A DNA stretch of 64,000 nt, taken from assembly GCF_001437205.1 (NCBI RefSeq), contig NZ_JQAZ01000006.1, forward strand, positions 62,001 through 126,000. Direction: 5' to 3'. Below the pieces are notes generated by a model. The model did not search any database. It worked only from the letters and a program-made list of their open reading frames with translations, and was not told where the DNA came from. The translations under genes and the position numbers were made by a program. Below are positions 35,218-43,834 of the stretch, piece after piece; positions within the stretch are counted from its first letter, which is position 1; each line of letters begins with the position of its first letter. The stretch is from Lactobacillus selangorensis. Its GTDB lineage: Bacteria > Bacillota > Bacilli > Lactobacillales > Lactobacillaceae.

Positions 35218-36720
35218 ATGTCCGACAAAAAGTTAAAAATTGTTGCAGTCACGAACTGTCCAGCTGGGATTGCGCATACATACATGGTTGCAGAAGCTCT
35301 AGAACAAAAGGCTAAATCACTCGGCTATGAAATTCATGTTGAAACACAAGGCGCAAGTGGCGTTGAAAATAAATTAACACCGCATGACATTGCTAACGCC
35401 GATTACGTTATTCTTGCTTTGGGGAAGGGAATGACAGATGAAGATAAGTCGCGTTTCAATGGCAAAAAAGTTGTTGAATTACCTGTTTCAGATGCCTTGA
35501 AACATATTGATACTATTTTTGACGATATTGATAATCAAGCGAAACTTTACAGCGCTTCAAATGTAAAACTTGGTGATGAGGCTGTTGCTAAAGATGGCAT
35601 TATGAGCCATTTGATGGCTGGTGTATCCGCTGCTTTACCATTTGTTATCGGTGGTGGGTTACTAGTTGCCATCGGGAGTATGATGGTTCAATTCGGTATG
35701 CCGAATATTGCATTGGCAAATGGAGTGCGTCCGTCACTGGCTTGGGTTATTACTCAAATTGGGAATCTAGGATTTACTTTTATGATTCCAATCATGGGTG
35801 CCTACATTGCGGCTTCAATTGGCGATAAGCCTGCGTTCGCCCCAGCATTTTTAACCACATTTCTTGCAAATGATACAACATTACTAGGAACTAAATCAGG
35901 CGCCGGATTTTTAGGCGCGATTATTTTAGGACTGAGTATTGGTTATTTTGTAAAATACTTTAAGAAGATCCGGTTACCTAAGAGTATCCAATCCTTAATG
36001 GGGTATTTGATTATTCCGTTTGTGACTTTGCTGATTTTTGGTCTATTAACTTATTATTTAATTGGTCCATTTATGGCACTTATTATGAAGAACATGCTGT
36101 TCTTCTTGAATCATATGCCAGCATCCGCAAAGATTGCTGGTGGATTCTTAGTTGGGTGTATGTTGGCCTTTGATATGGGTGGTCCTATTAACAAAACTGC
36201 TTGGTTCTTTGCCTTTTCTTTATTGAGTTCCCATGTGTACACATGGTACGGCATTGTTGGTGTCGTTACCTTACTTCCACCAATGGCAGCAGCAATTGCT
36301 AGTTGGATTCGGCCTAATATGTTTAGTAAAGCAGAAAAGGATTCTAGTATTTCGGCGTTTATTGTTGGGATGACAGTTGCGACTGAGCCAGCAATTCCGT
36401 TTGCTTTAGCTGCTCCTGTGCCGATGATTGCTGCAAATACTTTGGCAGGGGGAATTACCGGCTCACTTGCAATGGTATTCGGATTACAACGGATCGCACC
36501 AGGAATTGGGATTTTTGATCCACTTATTGGTTTAATGAAACCTTGGTATTGGTTCTATCTTGTCTTAGTAATTGGATTAGTTTTGAACGTTACTTTCATT
36601 ATTCTTTTCAAAGGTGCTTGGTTGAAACGTCAAAATGAAAAGCAATTGAAAGAGAAAGTTGAAAGTGATGACGAAACACTTGCTAAACAAGACAATGCAT
36701 TAAAAGAAAAAATGAATTAG
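35218..36720 (+). CDS. PTS fructose-type IIBC permease
   Basis: A 500-residue permease. The IIB domain (about 1-105) has the phospho-Cys in VTNCPAGIAHT (Cys14). The IIC domain (about 125-470) is hydrophobic, with FDMGGPINKTAW near residue 320 and ATEPAIPFAL near 390, where typical members read TEGAIPF. It forms a complete sugar system with the preceding IIA. The substrate is not known; the fructose label describes the protein family only. A terminator-like hairpin follows before the PLP-enzyme gene, which may lower downstream expression. Confidence 0.93.
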   Translation: MSDKKLKIVAVTNCPAGIAHTYMVAEALEQKAKSLGYEIHVETQGASGVENKLTPHDIANADYVILALGKGMTDEDKSRFNGKKVVELPVSDALKHIDTIFDDIDNQAKLYSASNVKLGDEAVAKDGIMSHLMAGVSAALPFVIGGGLLVAIGSMMVQFGMPNIALANGVRPSLAWVITQIGNLGFTFMIPIMGAYIAASIGDKPAFAPAFLTTFLANDTTLLGTKSGAGFLGAIILGLSIGYFVKYFKKIRLPKSIQSLMGYLIIPFVTLLIFGLLTYYLIGPFMALIMKNMLFFLNHMPASAKIAGGFLVGCMLAFDMGGPINKTAWFFAFSLLSSHVYTWYGIVGVVTLLPPMAAAIASWIRPNMFSKAEKDSSISAFIVGMTVATEPAIPFALAAPVPMIAANTLAGGITGSLAMVFGLQRIAPGIGIFDPLIGLMKPWYWFYLVLVIGLVLNVTFIILFKGAWLKRQNEKQLKEKVESDDETLAKQDNALKEKMN

Positions 36721-36731
36721 TCAATCAATTT

Positions 36732-36771
36732 AAAAAGCAGGTGCAAACGATATGTTTAATCCTGTTTTTTT
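36732..36771 (+). terminator. Internal terminator-like hairpin
   Basis: Arms AAAAAGCAGG and CCTGTTTTTT enclose a 19-base loop, then T-rich sequence. It may attenuate transcription into the MalY-like gene, or merely stabilise the PTS mRNA. Confidence 0.55.
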
Positions 36772-36793
36772 AATAGAAATGGAGTAATGAAGG

Positions 36794-37963
36794 ATGACAG
36801 ATGATTATAATTTCGATCATATAATTGATCGTCATAATACTTACAGCACACAATGGGATTATATTCAAGATCGCTTTGGAAGAAATGATATTTTACCGTT
36901 TTCAATTTCGGATACTGATTTTCCTGTTCCTAATGAAGTTCAGGATGCTTTAAAAGAAAGAATGAAACATCCAATATATGGTTATTCACGTTGGAATCAT
37001 AGTGACTATAAGGACAGTATCGTAAATTGGTATAAGAAGCAGCATGATGTAGATATGAATCCTGATTGGATTGCCTACAGTCCAAGTGTTGGCTTTTCTG
37101 TGGCTAGTATGATTCGGTTAAATAGTCAACCTGGTGATGGGGTAGTAGTATTTACACCTATGTATGACGCCTTTTATAACATTATTCAGGGAAATAATCG
37201 AAGAATTGCTGCAGTACGACTTTTAGCCGCAGACAAGGATTACAAAATTGATTGGGATACGTTGGAATTATATCTAAAGGATCCCAATAATACAGTGTTC
37301 TTACTCACTAATCCACATAACCCTACTGGGAAAGTCTTTTCAAAATCAGAGCTTACTAAACTTGCTCAACTTTGTAAGAGAAATAATGTATTTATCGTTT
37401 CGGATGATATTCACGGTGATATTGTGTATGAAGGTGCTAAATATATTCCAATTACTAGTGTTACAACTGAGAAGGTTACCATTTGTACGTCGGCAAGTAA
37501 GACATTCAATATTCCAGGCTTAATTGGTTCGTATATGTTTTGTCCTGAACCAGAATTGTTGAATCGTTTCTTATTTGAATTGAAGCAAAAAAATGCACTG
37601 TCATCAGTTAGTATCTTTGGAATGATGGCACAAATGGCTGCGTACAATCATTCAGATGAATATTTAACTGAATTAAAAGCATATTTGAAAGATAACATGG
37701 ATTTTGTCGCAAAGTATCTAGAAAAAAAAGTTCCTCTAATTAACTTTACAGAGCCACAATCTACTTATCTAGCTTGGATGAATGTTTCCGCTCTTCATTT
37801 AAGTAGTGAGGAGTTACAAGATAAGTTAGTTAATATTGGGAAGGTAGGCATTATGCCAGGAAAGACATATGGAGATAGTAACTATCTGCGAATGAATGTT
37901 GGCTGCCCACGTTCGAAAGTAAAAGATGGTTTGGATCGGTTAATTTTTGCATTGAATCACTAA
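36794..37963 (+). CDS. MalY/PatB-type PLP-dependent aminotransferase or C-S lyase
   Basis: A 389-residue fold-type I PLP enzyme of the MalY/PatB group, which usually cleaves C-S bonds of cystathionine-like compounds. The Schiff-base Lys is in SASKTFNIPG (Lys236), with SDDIHGDIVY and NPHNPTGK as other cofactor contacts. An N-terminal segment DTDFPVP replaces the usual DMDF of MalY. It sits between PTS genes and their regulator, recalling the malX-malY pairing of Escherichia coli. A role in processing the imported compound (for example a sulfur- or amino-containing sugar conjugate) is inference. Confidence 0.9.
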   Translation: MTDDYNFDHIIDRHNTYSTQWDYIQDRFGRNDILPFSISDTDFPVPNEVQDALKERMKHPIYGYSRWNHSDYKDSIVNWYKKQHDVDMNPDWIAYSPSVGFSVASMIRLNSQPGDGVVVFTPMYDAFYNIIQGNNRRIAAVRLLAADKDYKIDWDTLELYLKDPNNTVFLLTNPHNPTGKVFSKSELTKLAQLCKRNNVFIVSDDIHGDIVYEGAKYIPITSVTTEKVTICTSASKTFNIPGLIGSYMFCPEPELLNRFLFELKQKNALSSVSIFGMMAQMAAYNHSDEYLTELKAYLKDNMDFVAKYLEKKVPLINFTEPQSTYLAWMNVSALHLSSEELQDKLVNIGKVGIMPGKTYGDSNYLRMNVGCPRSKVKDGLDRLIFALNH

Positions 37964-37985
37964 AGAGTAGGAGAAGGTTAGGTTT

Positions 37986-39686
37986 ATGTTTAATGATCGG
38001 CAAATTAAACTGATTAAACTGTTGCAGAATAGAGATTTGTCCGGAGATGAGCTGGCTAATGTTTTAGAGACTTCTCGCAGAACTGTTATTCGTGATATTT
38101 CAGTTATTAACAGCTGGCTTTTAAACAATAATTTGGGTACAATTACTCATTTTAAAGGCTACCATTTGCATGTCCCTAGTCCAGAAAAATTAAATCAGCA
38201 ATTGGATAATGTTCATTTTGAGCGACAACAAATTTTATTTGTTTTATTAACTAAACCATTTGTAACCTTGGACGATATGGTTGAACAAACTTTTTTACCC
38301 AAAAAAGAAATCCAAAGAATTATCGGCTATTTACGAGAAGAAGCTCCCGAAGAATTGAAAATTAAGTCTAAAACTGGTAAAGGTTATTATATTCAAGCTG
38401 AGTTGGAAGTTAAACTTGATTTTATTGCAGATTTAATTTTAAATATACCTGAACTAATTCAAGAAAAAGCATCACAATTGGATTATAAAAAAATATATGA
38501 TTATTTGTTAACTCAAAATCCGATTAATAGTTTTGTATTGAACAATGAGAATTGGCATCAGTTTACTGTTCAGGTAGATACAACAAGCTATTATTTACAG
38601 TCTTATCAACAAATTGATTCTAGTGATGCAGAAATATTATCAGTAATTTCATCTTGGTTTAATGATAAGATTAAAAATCTTGCTAAATTGAATATTGCTA
38701 CAATTCAGGAGTTAGTTGCAAATGTAAACCAAAATTATCATTTTGAATTTCGAGATGATTCTCTTTATCAAAAAATACTGAATCATTTAAATCGCAGTAT
38801 TGCTTTTCCAATATATCAATTAAATGAATTAAATGAACAAATGGATCTTTTAAAAATTAGAAATCCTTTTCTATTTGATTTCGGTCGGGAATTAGAAATT
38901 AAGTTTTCTGACTATCTGAGTAGCGTTTATATAGATGGTGATTTACTCGCGCTTTATCTAATTTATGCAGTTCAAAACAAAGATGATTCATTTGTGAAAA
39001 TCCTATTGTATGCAGAACGTCCGTCATTCGGCAATATTAATAAATTGATTATTTCTGAAAAAGCCGTAAATGTAGATGTCACATTAGTAACAACTAAACG
39101 TGAGGAAAAAAATTTCCGAAGGGATGGGCAATTTTCACTTTATCTTTATAATGGCGATTCAGTTGGTAAAACAAGGGATTACTATGATTTAAAGTTTACA
39201 GGAATCATCGACCAAAAATTAATCTCTCAGTTAGGTGAAATGTCTGTCGATAATTATTTTAAACAAAATTTAGGTAACTTTTTTCCGAAAATTAATTTGG
39301 TTTATTTAAAAGGGAACCACGATGTTTCTAAGACGCTTAAGAAGGGATTGGATTATTTTGTTGAAAATGCTAATATGACGGAAACGCAAAAGTACGACTT
39401 AATCAAGCGTGAGGGTGAAGGGAACCAGCTAATTCTAAATCATATTTCGATCCCTCATGCAGCTACTAATTTGCCGGTGCCTTTTGAATTGTTTGGTATC
39501 TTATCTGAAAAAAAAGGGAAAATCGAAAATACTGCAATTAAGGCAATTTTAGTTGTATTAGTTGACAAATCATTAGGAAGTCAAACAAATATTTTTGGCT
39601 ATTTATATCGAAGACTGAAAGAAAAAAGTATCGATGGTGACACAAAAATGGTAAATTATGATGACTTAATGAAGTTATTAACATAA
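37986..39686 (+). CDS. PTS-controlled regulator: HTH, PRD-like and EIIA-like domains
   Basis: A 566-residue regulator. The N-terminal helix-turn-helix (about residues 1-60, LSGDELANVLETSRRTVIRDI) is of the MtlR/LicR-like activator type. A middle region (about 170-370) resembles PTS regulation domains but is divergent. The C terminus (about 420-566) is an EIIA-fructose-like domain with ISIPHA, His near 491, like the active His of the IIA encoded upstream. Phosphorylation by the PTS would link activity to sugar supply. Base composition is extremely AT-rich (about a quarter GC in places). Confidence 0.85.
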   Translation: MFNDRQIKLIKLLQNRDLSGDELANVLETSRRTVIRDISVINSWLLNNNLGTITHFKGYHLHVPSPEKLNQQLDNVHFERQQILFVLLTKPFVTLDDMVEQTFLPKKEIQRIIGYLREEAPEELKIKSKTGKGYYIQAELEVKLDFIADLILNIPELIQEKASQLDYKKIYDYLLTQNPINSFVLNNENWHQFTVQVDTTSYYLQSYQQIDSSDAEILSVISSWFNDKIKNLAKLNIATIQELVANVNQNYHFEFRDDSLYQKILNHLNRSIAFPIYQLNELNEQMDLLKIRNPFLFDFGRELEIKFSDYLSSVYIDGDLLALYLIYAVQNKDDSFVKILLYAERPSFGNINKLIISEKAVNVDVTLVTTKREEKNFRRDGQFSLYLYNGDSVGKTRDYYDLKFTGIIDQKLISQLGEMSVDNYFKQNLGNFFPKINLVYLKGNHDVSKTLKKGLDYFVENANMTETQKYDLIKREGEGNQLILNHISIPHAATNLPVPFELFGILSEKKGKIENTAIKAILVVLVDKSLGSQTNIFGYLYRRLKEKSIDGDTKMVNYDDLMKLLT

Positions 39687-39737
39687 CTATACAATAATAT
39701 GGAAGTAATATGAGACTGCTTAATAAGTGTCAGTGAC

Positions 39738-39779
39738 AAATAGGCGGTTCCCGAGTGATATCGAGAATCGCCTATTTTT
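39738..39779 (+). terminator. Terminator of the low-GC PTS cassette
   Basis: Arms AAATAGGCGGTTCCCGAG and CGAGAATCGCCTATTTTT around a six-base loop. It closes the cassette and marks the return to higher GC. Confidence 0.88.
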
Positions 39780-39814
39780 AGTGTTAATTTTTATTATTGT
39801 TAATTCAAGTAAGC

Positions 39815-40366
39815 CTATTCTTCCTCTTTTTCGGGCAATGTATACGTCAGCTGGGCAAAGTGGCCTAAACGCTTGGTTGCCTTGAGATGCAGCGGCACAT
39901 CGTCGAGGTTGGTGCTGACTAATGAAATGCCGTCGCCCAGAAGGACAGGTGCAATCGTGATGATGATTTCATCGACTAAGTGTGCACGAAGCAGGTCCGT
40001 AAAGATATCGGCGCCACCGACGATCCAAATATCTTCGCCGCCTTCGTGCTTCAATCGTCGTACAAATTCTTGGACGTTGCCGGAGATGACGGTTGATGGG
40101 TCATCGGTATCTTCAATGGAAGTCGAGAAGACATAGGTTTTCTTGTCGGCATATGGATAGTTGCCGGCTTTATTGACACGATCGGCATAGGTTCTGCGGC
40201 CCATGATGACGGTATCGATGGAATTATAGAAATCTTGATAATCTTCGTAAGCCTCGCTGTTATTCAGTTTGGACAGCCAAGTGGTAGTGCCGTCCTTTTC
40301 GGCGATGAAACCATCCAGACTCTCAGTGATGTATAAAATAACTTTGCGATCATGTGTATCTGTCAT
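39815..40366 (-). CDS. RibD C-terminal/dihydrofolate-reductase-like protein
   Basis: A 183-residue reductase-like protein of the RibD-C family (YwjB-type). ILYITESLDGFIAEKDG at the N terminus, DTVIMGRRTYADR near residue 53 and EDIWIVGGADIFTDLL near 114 are the NADPH-binding hallmarks. The substrate is unknown; these proteins are related to, but distinct from, folate-producing DHFR. The gene is probably co-transcribed with the PEBP gene 19 bases upstream on the same strand. Confidence 0.88.
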   Translation of the reverse strand: MTDTHDRKVILYITESLDGFIAEKDGTTTWLSKLNNSEAYEDYQDFYNSIDTVIMGRRTYADRVNKAGNYPYADKKTYVFSTSIEDTDDPSTVISGNVQEFVRRLKHEGGEDIWIVGGADIFTDLLRAHLVDEIIITIAPVLLGDGISLVSTNLDDVPLHLKATKRLGHFAQLTYTLPEKEEE

Positions 40367-40384
40367 GTGGATCGACCCCTTTAT

Positions 40385-40894
40385 CTATTTTTTGCCAATT
40401 AAAGTAACAGTTGCTTCATCTAATGTTTCACCATCCAGCTGGTGGTAAAGCTCGTTCAGCCAGAATCCCGCTTGCAAGGGCAGCCGTTTCGCAACGGCGA
40501 AGACGGTAATCGTATACTGATGGTCTTTGTCAGGTGGCAATGGCCCCGTATAATGGCGGGTTGTCAATGGATCACTTTCACCGACAAGCGAACCAGCATT
40601 GCTGTTGTTGCCCTGTACCATCGGCACTTTCAGCGTGCGGCTGTTATCGGCCGGCACTTTGAAATCGGTGGCCGGAATATTAGCGGCGACCCAGTGAATC
40701 CAAGGAAAACCGCAGACCGGAATCGCATCGAAATCGAGCATGGCGATGGCGAAAGTTTCCGTTGGAGCGGGTGCATCGGTAATCGTAAACGGAAACGACA
40801 CGGCGGGATTGCCATTGTAGTAATCGTCGGCGGGTGCCTGCTTACTATATTTCGGGATAAAAAAACCATTGTCATTGGGAATACTGATTTTCAT
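40385..40894 (-). CDS. PEBP-family (YbhB/YbcL) Raf-kinase-inhibitor-like protein
   Basis: A 169-residue phosphatidylethanolamine-binding-protein homologue. The ligand-pocket residues are in DFDAIPVCGFPWIHWVAANIP (about residues 49-69, of which DxDxP and HWV are the conserved marks), and GPLPPDKDHQYTITVFA follows. The bacterial role is unclear. ATG 40894 is preferred, because GGAGG is 7 bases upstream; the ORF's first ATG is too close to the ribosome site. It pairs with the RibD-C gene downstream. Confidence 0.9.
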   Translation of the reverse strand: MKISIPNDNGFFIPKYSKQAPADDYYNGNPAVSFPFTITDAPAPTETFAIAMLDFDAIPVCGFPWIHWVAANIPATDFKVPADNSRTLKVPMVQGNNSNAGSLVGESDPLTTRHYTGPLPPDKDHQYTITVFAVAKRLPLQAGFWLNELYHQLDGETLDEATVTLIGKK

Positions 40895-40983
40895 TCTCAT
40901 TCCTCCTTATAAAAGCGGATACATCCTTATTATAACGAACTTTGTGCGACTTTAGCACCTTTATTCTCAAAAAAGAAATTCTT

Positions 40984-41012
40984 TTGTCACCAGGGAAAAC
41001 TTGGGTTAAGAT
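40984..41012 (+). promoter_or_regulatory. Promoter of the HELLH-protein gene
   Basis: TTGTCA (40984-40989) and TAAGAT (41007-41012) are spaced by 17 bases, 35 bases before the ATG. Confidence 0.65.
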
Positions 41013-41047
41013 AGACCATACAGATTTTGAAAACGGGAGGGTCCTTT

Positions 41048-41998
41048 ATGGGAACACAAATCGAATTACAGCCGGTCGTGCAAGACTTATTGGCGACCGT
41101 GCGGGATCATTATGCTGGCACGCTGGACGTGACGTTCGGCGACCAGGCCGTCGGTTATCTCCGGCATGACCAAGGCCAGCAGCACGTCAAAAAGGACGGT
41201 ACTTTGGCAATCACCATTACCGATGTGACCAATCCGAACTACACACTCTCGCATGAATTATTGCACTTATTATTGAAGCTAAAACAATTTCCGCAGCCGG
41301 AATACTTGGTGACGACCCAGAAACCGGAAGTCGACCAGACATTGCTGGCCATCTCGACGTCGCTGTATGACAGTGCCGCCCATGTCATCATTCGTGATAT
41401 TCAGGCTAACGATGGTTTGCTGACCGACCAAGTTTACGACCAGTATGCACAAGGAATGGCGAGCTTTCTAACGCCAGAAACCACAGATGGCGATGAACGC
41501 ATCATTCTCCGCATTCTTAACTTGCTCGACGGCCTGATTTTATTTGCCGACCGGCCGCTGCCAGCAGCTTGGCAGCACTTATATCCCGCCGCTTTGTCTG
41601 AAGCTCAAAAGCTGTACACAAGTTTGATGAGCCGGCCGCTGGATACGCCGTTTACGTTCCGGCGGGCTTACGTGAATTTATTACGCCAGTTTGGGGAATT
41701 GCTCGTTCAGCTGGGGTATCAAGCCGTGCCGTTGGACCAATTTGTGACCGTGATGCCGTTATTGAGCGCTCATCAGCGCCGTTTGGAAGTCCGCCAAGTC
41801 TTCAACATTCTGCATGCTGACCTGACCAATCGCCAAACTGGACAGCGGGCGTACATTGGCTTGGGTTCTGACCAGCAGAACGCCTTCGTTTTGCCGCTGA
41901 CCAATCAGGACAACGATCCCGAAGCTTTCAAACAGCTCTATCAGATGACCGTGGCCGACTTTTTGGACAAGTATCAGATTGAAAACGGCGCACGATAA
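41048..41998 (+). CDS. Hypothetical protein with HELLH metalloprotease-like motif
   Basis: A 316-residue soluble protein that I cannot assign to a named family with confidence. LSHELLHLLLKL at about residues 76-87 is a good HExxH zinc motif, embedded in a helix as in zincins and IrrE-like proteases. A third ligand is not obvious: no NExxH or ExxxD segment stands out, though HVIIRDIQANDG follows at suitable distance. The C-terminal half is helical, and the last part has RAYIGLGSD. No signal peptide, so it acts in the cytoplasm. GGGAGG lies before ATG 41048. Monocistronic. Confidence 0.75.
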   Translation: MGTQIELQPVVQDLLATVRDHYAGTLDVTFGDQAVGYLRHDQGQQHVKKDGTLAITITDVTNPNYTLSHELLHLLLKLKQFPQPEYLVTTQKPEVDQTLLAISTSLYDSAAHVIIRDIQANDGLLTDQVYDQYAQGMASFLTPETTDGDERIILRILNLLDGLILFADRPLPAAWQHLYPAALSEAQKLYTSLMSRPLDTPFTFRRAYVNLLRQFGELLVQLGYQAVPLDQFVTVMPLLSAHQRRLEVRQVFNILHADLTNRQTGQRAYIGLGSDQQNAFVLPLTNQDNDPEAFKQLYQMTVADFLDKYQIENGAR

Positions 41999-42000
41999 TT

Positions 42001-42031
42001 AAAAAGAGTCCGCAACGAATTGCGAACTCTT
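42001..42031 (-). terminator. Terminator of the 52-aa membrane protein gene
   Basis: Read on the minus strand, arms AAGAGTTCGCAA and TTGCGGACTCTT are followed by TTT. On the plus strand only A residues precede it, so its function is mainly for the small gene; the hairpin may also protect the 3' end of the HELLH mRNA. Confidence 0.75.
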
Positions 42032-42043
42032 GATGAAGGTATT

Positions 42044-42202
42044 TTACCTGGAACCGCCAAAGTAATTATCCAGTGCATATGGAATTTCATGGTAAAAATA
42101 AGTTAAGAGATGGAAAGCCACCCATACACTAAAAATTAAAACAATGGCAAAGAAGAGGTAGGTTAAAACTGCAATTAGTTTTTTCTTTTCAGCTGTACTC
42201 AT
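42044..42202 (-). CDS. Small membrane protein (52 aa)
   Basis: A short open frame starting ATG at 42202 behind AGGGAG and ending TAA at 42044. The product has a basic start (STAEKKK), one clear membrane helix (about residues 9-32, rich in Leu, Phe, Val and Ile) and a short aromatic tail (HEIPYALDNYFGGSR). A TATAAT box with a TGC extension lies upstream, and a minus-strand terminator follows the stop, so this looks like a complete transcription unit. I do not recognise the family. Confidence 0.7.
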   Translation of the reverse strand: MSTAEKKKLIAVLTYLFFAIVLIFSVWVAFHLLTYFYHEIPYALDNYFGGSR

Positions 42203-42274
42203 CGTCGTGGCTCCCTTTCGCCATCATTATAGCACCAAACGTTATTTTTCTGGTTCAAAAAGGAAGGATAAACA

Positions 42275-42964
42275 ATGAATTTACAAGCGACATTAGATCA
42301 GGCCCGTCACATCACGTTTATGACCGGCGCTGGCGTTTCGACTGCTTCAGGAATTCCCGATTATCGTTCTAAAAACGGCATCTATGCCGGCCACCAGAAT
42401 CCCGAATACCTGCTGAGTGCGGATAACCTCCGGGACCATCCAGAATCGTTTTATCAGTTCGTTAAAGAGAACATGTATTTTCCGGATGCGCAGCCGAATA
42501 TTATTCATACCCAGATGGCTAAAATTGCCAATCAGAAGGGCGATATTATTACCCAGAATGTCGACGGCCTGCATACTAAGGCTGGCGCTGAACATGTAAT
42601 CGAGTTTCATGGCAACCTGAATCGGATTTATTGTCAGACGTGCGGCCAGCAGTTTACGACGGCTGAATACCTGCAGAGCGACCGGCATGCGGCCGATCAC
42701 GGCATTTTACGGCCGGATATTGTCTTGTATGGCGAGGCAATCGACCCGGATGCCGTTGCCGATTCGATTACGGCAATTCAAGCCGCCGATGTGATTATGA
42801 TCGTCGGGACGTCCTTCCAAGTGTATCCATTCGCCGGTTTAATCCAATATCGTCAGCCTGATGCCAAATTGATTGCCGTTAATGAAGAGCAGTTGCAATT
42901 TCCGTTCCCAGTTGAGATGATTCAGGGGGACGCCGTTAATGTTTTTGCACAATTGAAGGAATAG
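42275..42964 (+). CDS. cobB: Sirtuin-type NAD-dependent deacylase
   Basis: A 229-residue Sir2 protein that removes acyl groups from lysines using NAD. GAGVSTASGIPDYR (residues 18-31), TQNVDGLH (93-100) and the catalytic His112 in EFHGN are intact. The zinc site is unusual: the first pair is Cys120-Cys123 (CQTC), but where CxxC normally precedes GxLRPDIV there is HAADHG, so two Cys are replaced by His/Asp. Metal may bind through His residues, or not at all. AAGGAAGG precedes the start. It is followed by a chorismate-mutase gene. Confidence 0.9.
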   Translation: MNLQATLDQARHITFMTGAGVSTASGIPDYRSKNGIYAGHQNPEYLLSADNLRDHPESFYQFVKENMYFPDAQPNIIHTQMAKIANQKGDIITQNVDGLHTKAGAEHVIEFHGNLNRIYCQTCGQQFTTAEYLQSDRHAADHGILRPDIVLYGEAIDPDAVADSITAIQAADVIMIVGTSFQVYPFAGLIQYRQPDAKLIAVNEEQLQFPFPVEMIQGDAVNVFAQLKE

Positions 42965-42977
42965 GGGGAAAGTTACT

Positions 42978-43259
42978 ATGAAAGATGCACAGCAGCAGAT
43001 GGACGAAATTGATGACCAGCTCGTGGCGTTGTTCAAACAACGAATGAGTTTGGCCAAAGAAGTCGCCGCACAAAAATACCAGCACCATGAATCCATTTCG
43101 AATCGGGGCCGGGAAGCCGATGAACGGGTCCGGCTGGTCAAAAAACTCGATGACAAGCAGCTGGCTAGTTTTCTGGTCGACTGGCTGCGGGATACAACTT
43201 TGATTACGAAGCAGTATCAGGCTCATGTCATCAAAGACCTGCAGGACGCCGAAAACTGA
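42978..43259 (+). CDS. AroQ-type chorismate mutase domain protein
   Basis: A 93-residue all-helical chorismate mutase that would convert chorismate to prephenate in Phe/Tyr synthesis. MDEIDDQLVALFKQRMSLAKEVA (about residues 8-30) carries the active-site Arg and Lys, and the SISNRGREADER segment the second Arg. It is a stand-alone short form with no prephenate dehydratase fused. Thirteen bases separate it from the sirtuin gene. No other aromatic-pathway gene lies in the window. Confidence 0.88.
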   Translation: MKDAQQQMDEIDDQLVALFKQRMSLAKEVAAQKYQHHESISNRGREADERVRLVKKLDDKQLASFLVDWLRDTTLITKQYQAHVIKDLQDAEN

Positions 43260-43328
43260 ATGGTTCAGCTTCAAAACGTTCTATGGTAAACTGAGGTCAA
43301 TATCAACGGATAAGGAGATTCGATCATC

Positions 43329-43811
43329 GTGGCAAAGTATAATTTAACGCTCGCCTTAGTGCGGGACCAGCAGCAGATTCTCTTGATCAACCGCCTTAAA
43401 CAGCCTTTTCTAGGCATGTGGAACGGGGTCGGTGGTAAGATCGAAAGTGGGGAAACACCCATCCAAGGAATCAAACGTGAGATTCAGGAAGAAACCGGCT
43501 TAACGATGGACCACTATGAGCTTAGTCAGAACGGGTTGCTAAAATGGCATCAGAACGGCACGTTTGTTGATGGGATTTACTTATTTGTAGCTAATTTGAA
43601 GCAGCCGTTCCCGCAGAACGTGTATCCGCAGGCGACCCGTGAAGGTATCCTGAACCCATTTCCAACTGCATGGGTTACGAATAAAAATAATGTCGGCATT
43701 GTCGCCGATTTGAAGGCCGCCTTGCCCAGTCTGCTGGCCAATGAGCAGACAACTTACTATACGAATTTTGTCAACGATGAATTGACCGATTTTTACCCAT
43801 TACCAGCCTAG
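43329..43811 (+). CDS. Nudix hydrolase (MutT/8-oxo-dGTPase-like)
   Basis: A 160-residue Nudix protein. The box GGKIESGETPIQGIKREIQEETGL (about 37-60) matches GX5EX7REUXEEXGU: Gly, Glu, REI and EE are all in place. KQPFLGMWNGVGGKIE ahead of it resembles MutT/YtkD-type 8-oxo-dGTP diphosphatases. GTG start behind AAGGAGA. It probably shares a transcript with the next two small genes. Confidence 0.88.
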   Translation: MAKYNLTLALVRDQQQILLINRLKQPFLGMWNGVGGKIESGETPIQGIKREIQEETGLTMDHYELSQNGLLKWHQNGTFVDGIYLFVANLKQPFPQNVYPQATREGILNPFPTAWVTNKNNVGIVADLKAALPSLLANEQTTYYTNFVNDELTDFYPLPA

Positions 43812-43834
43812 CTTTTAGAAAGCGAGGGACAACC

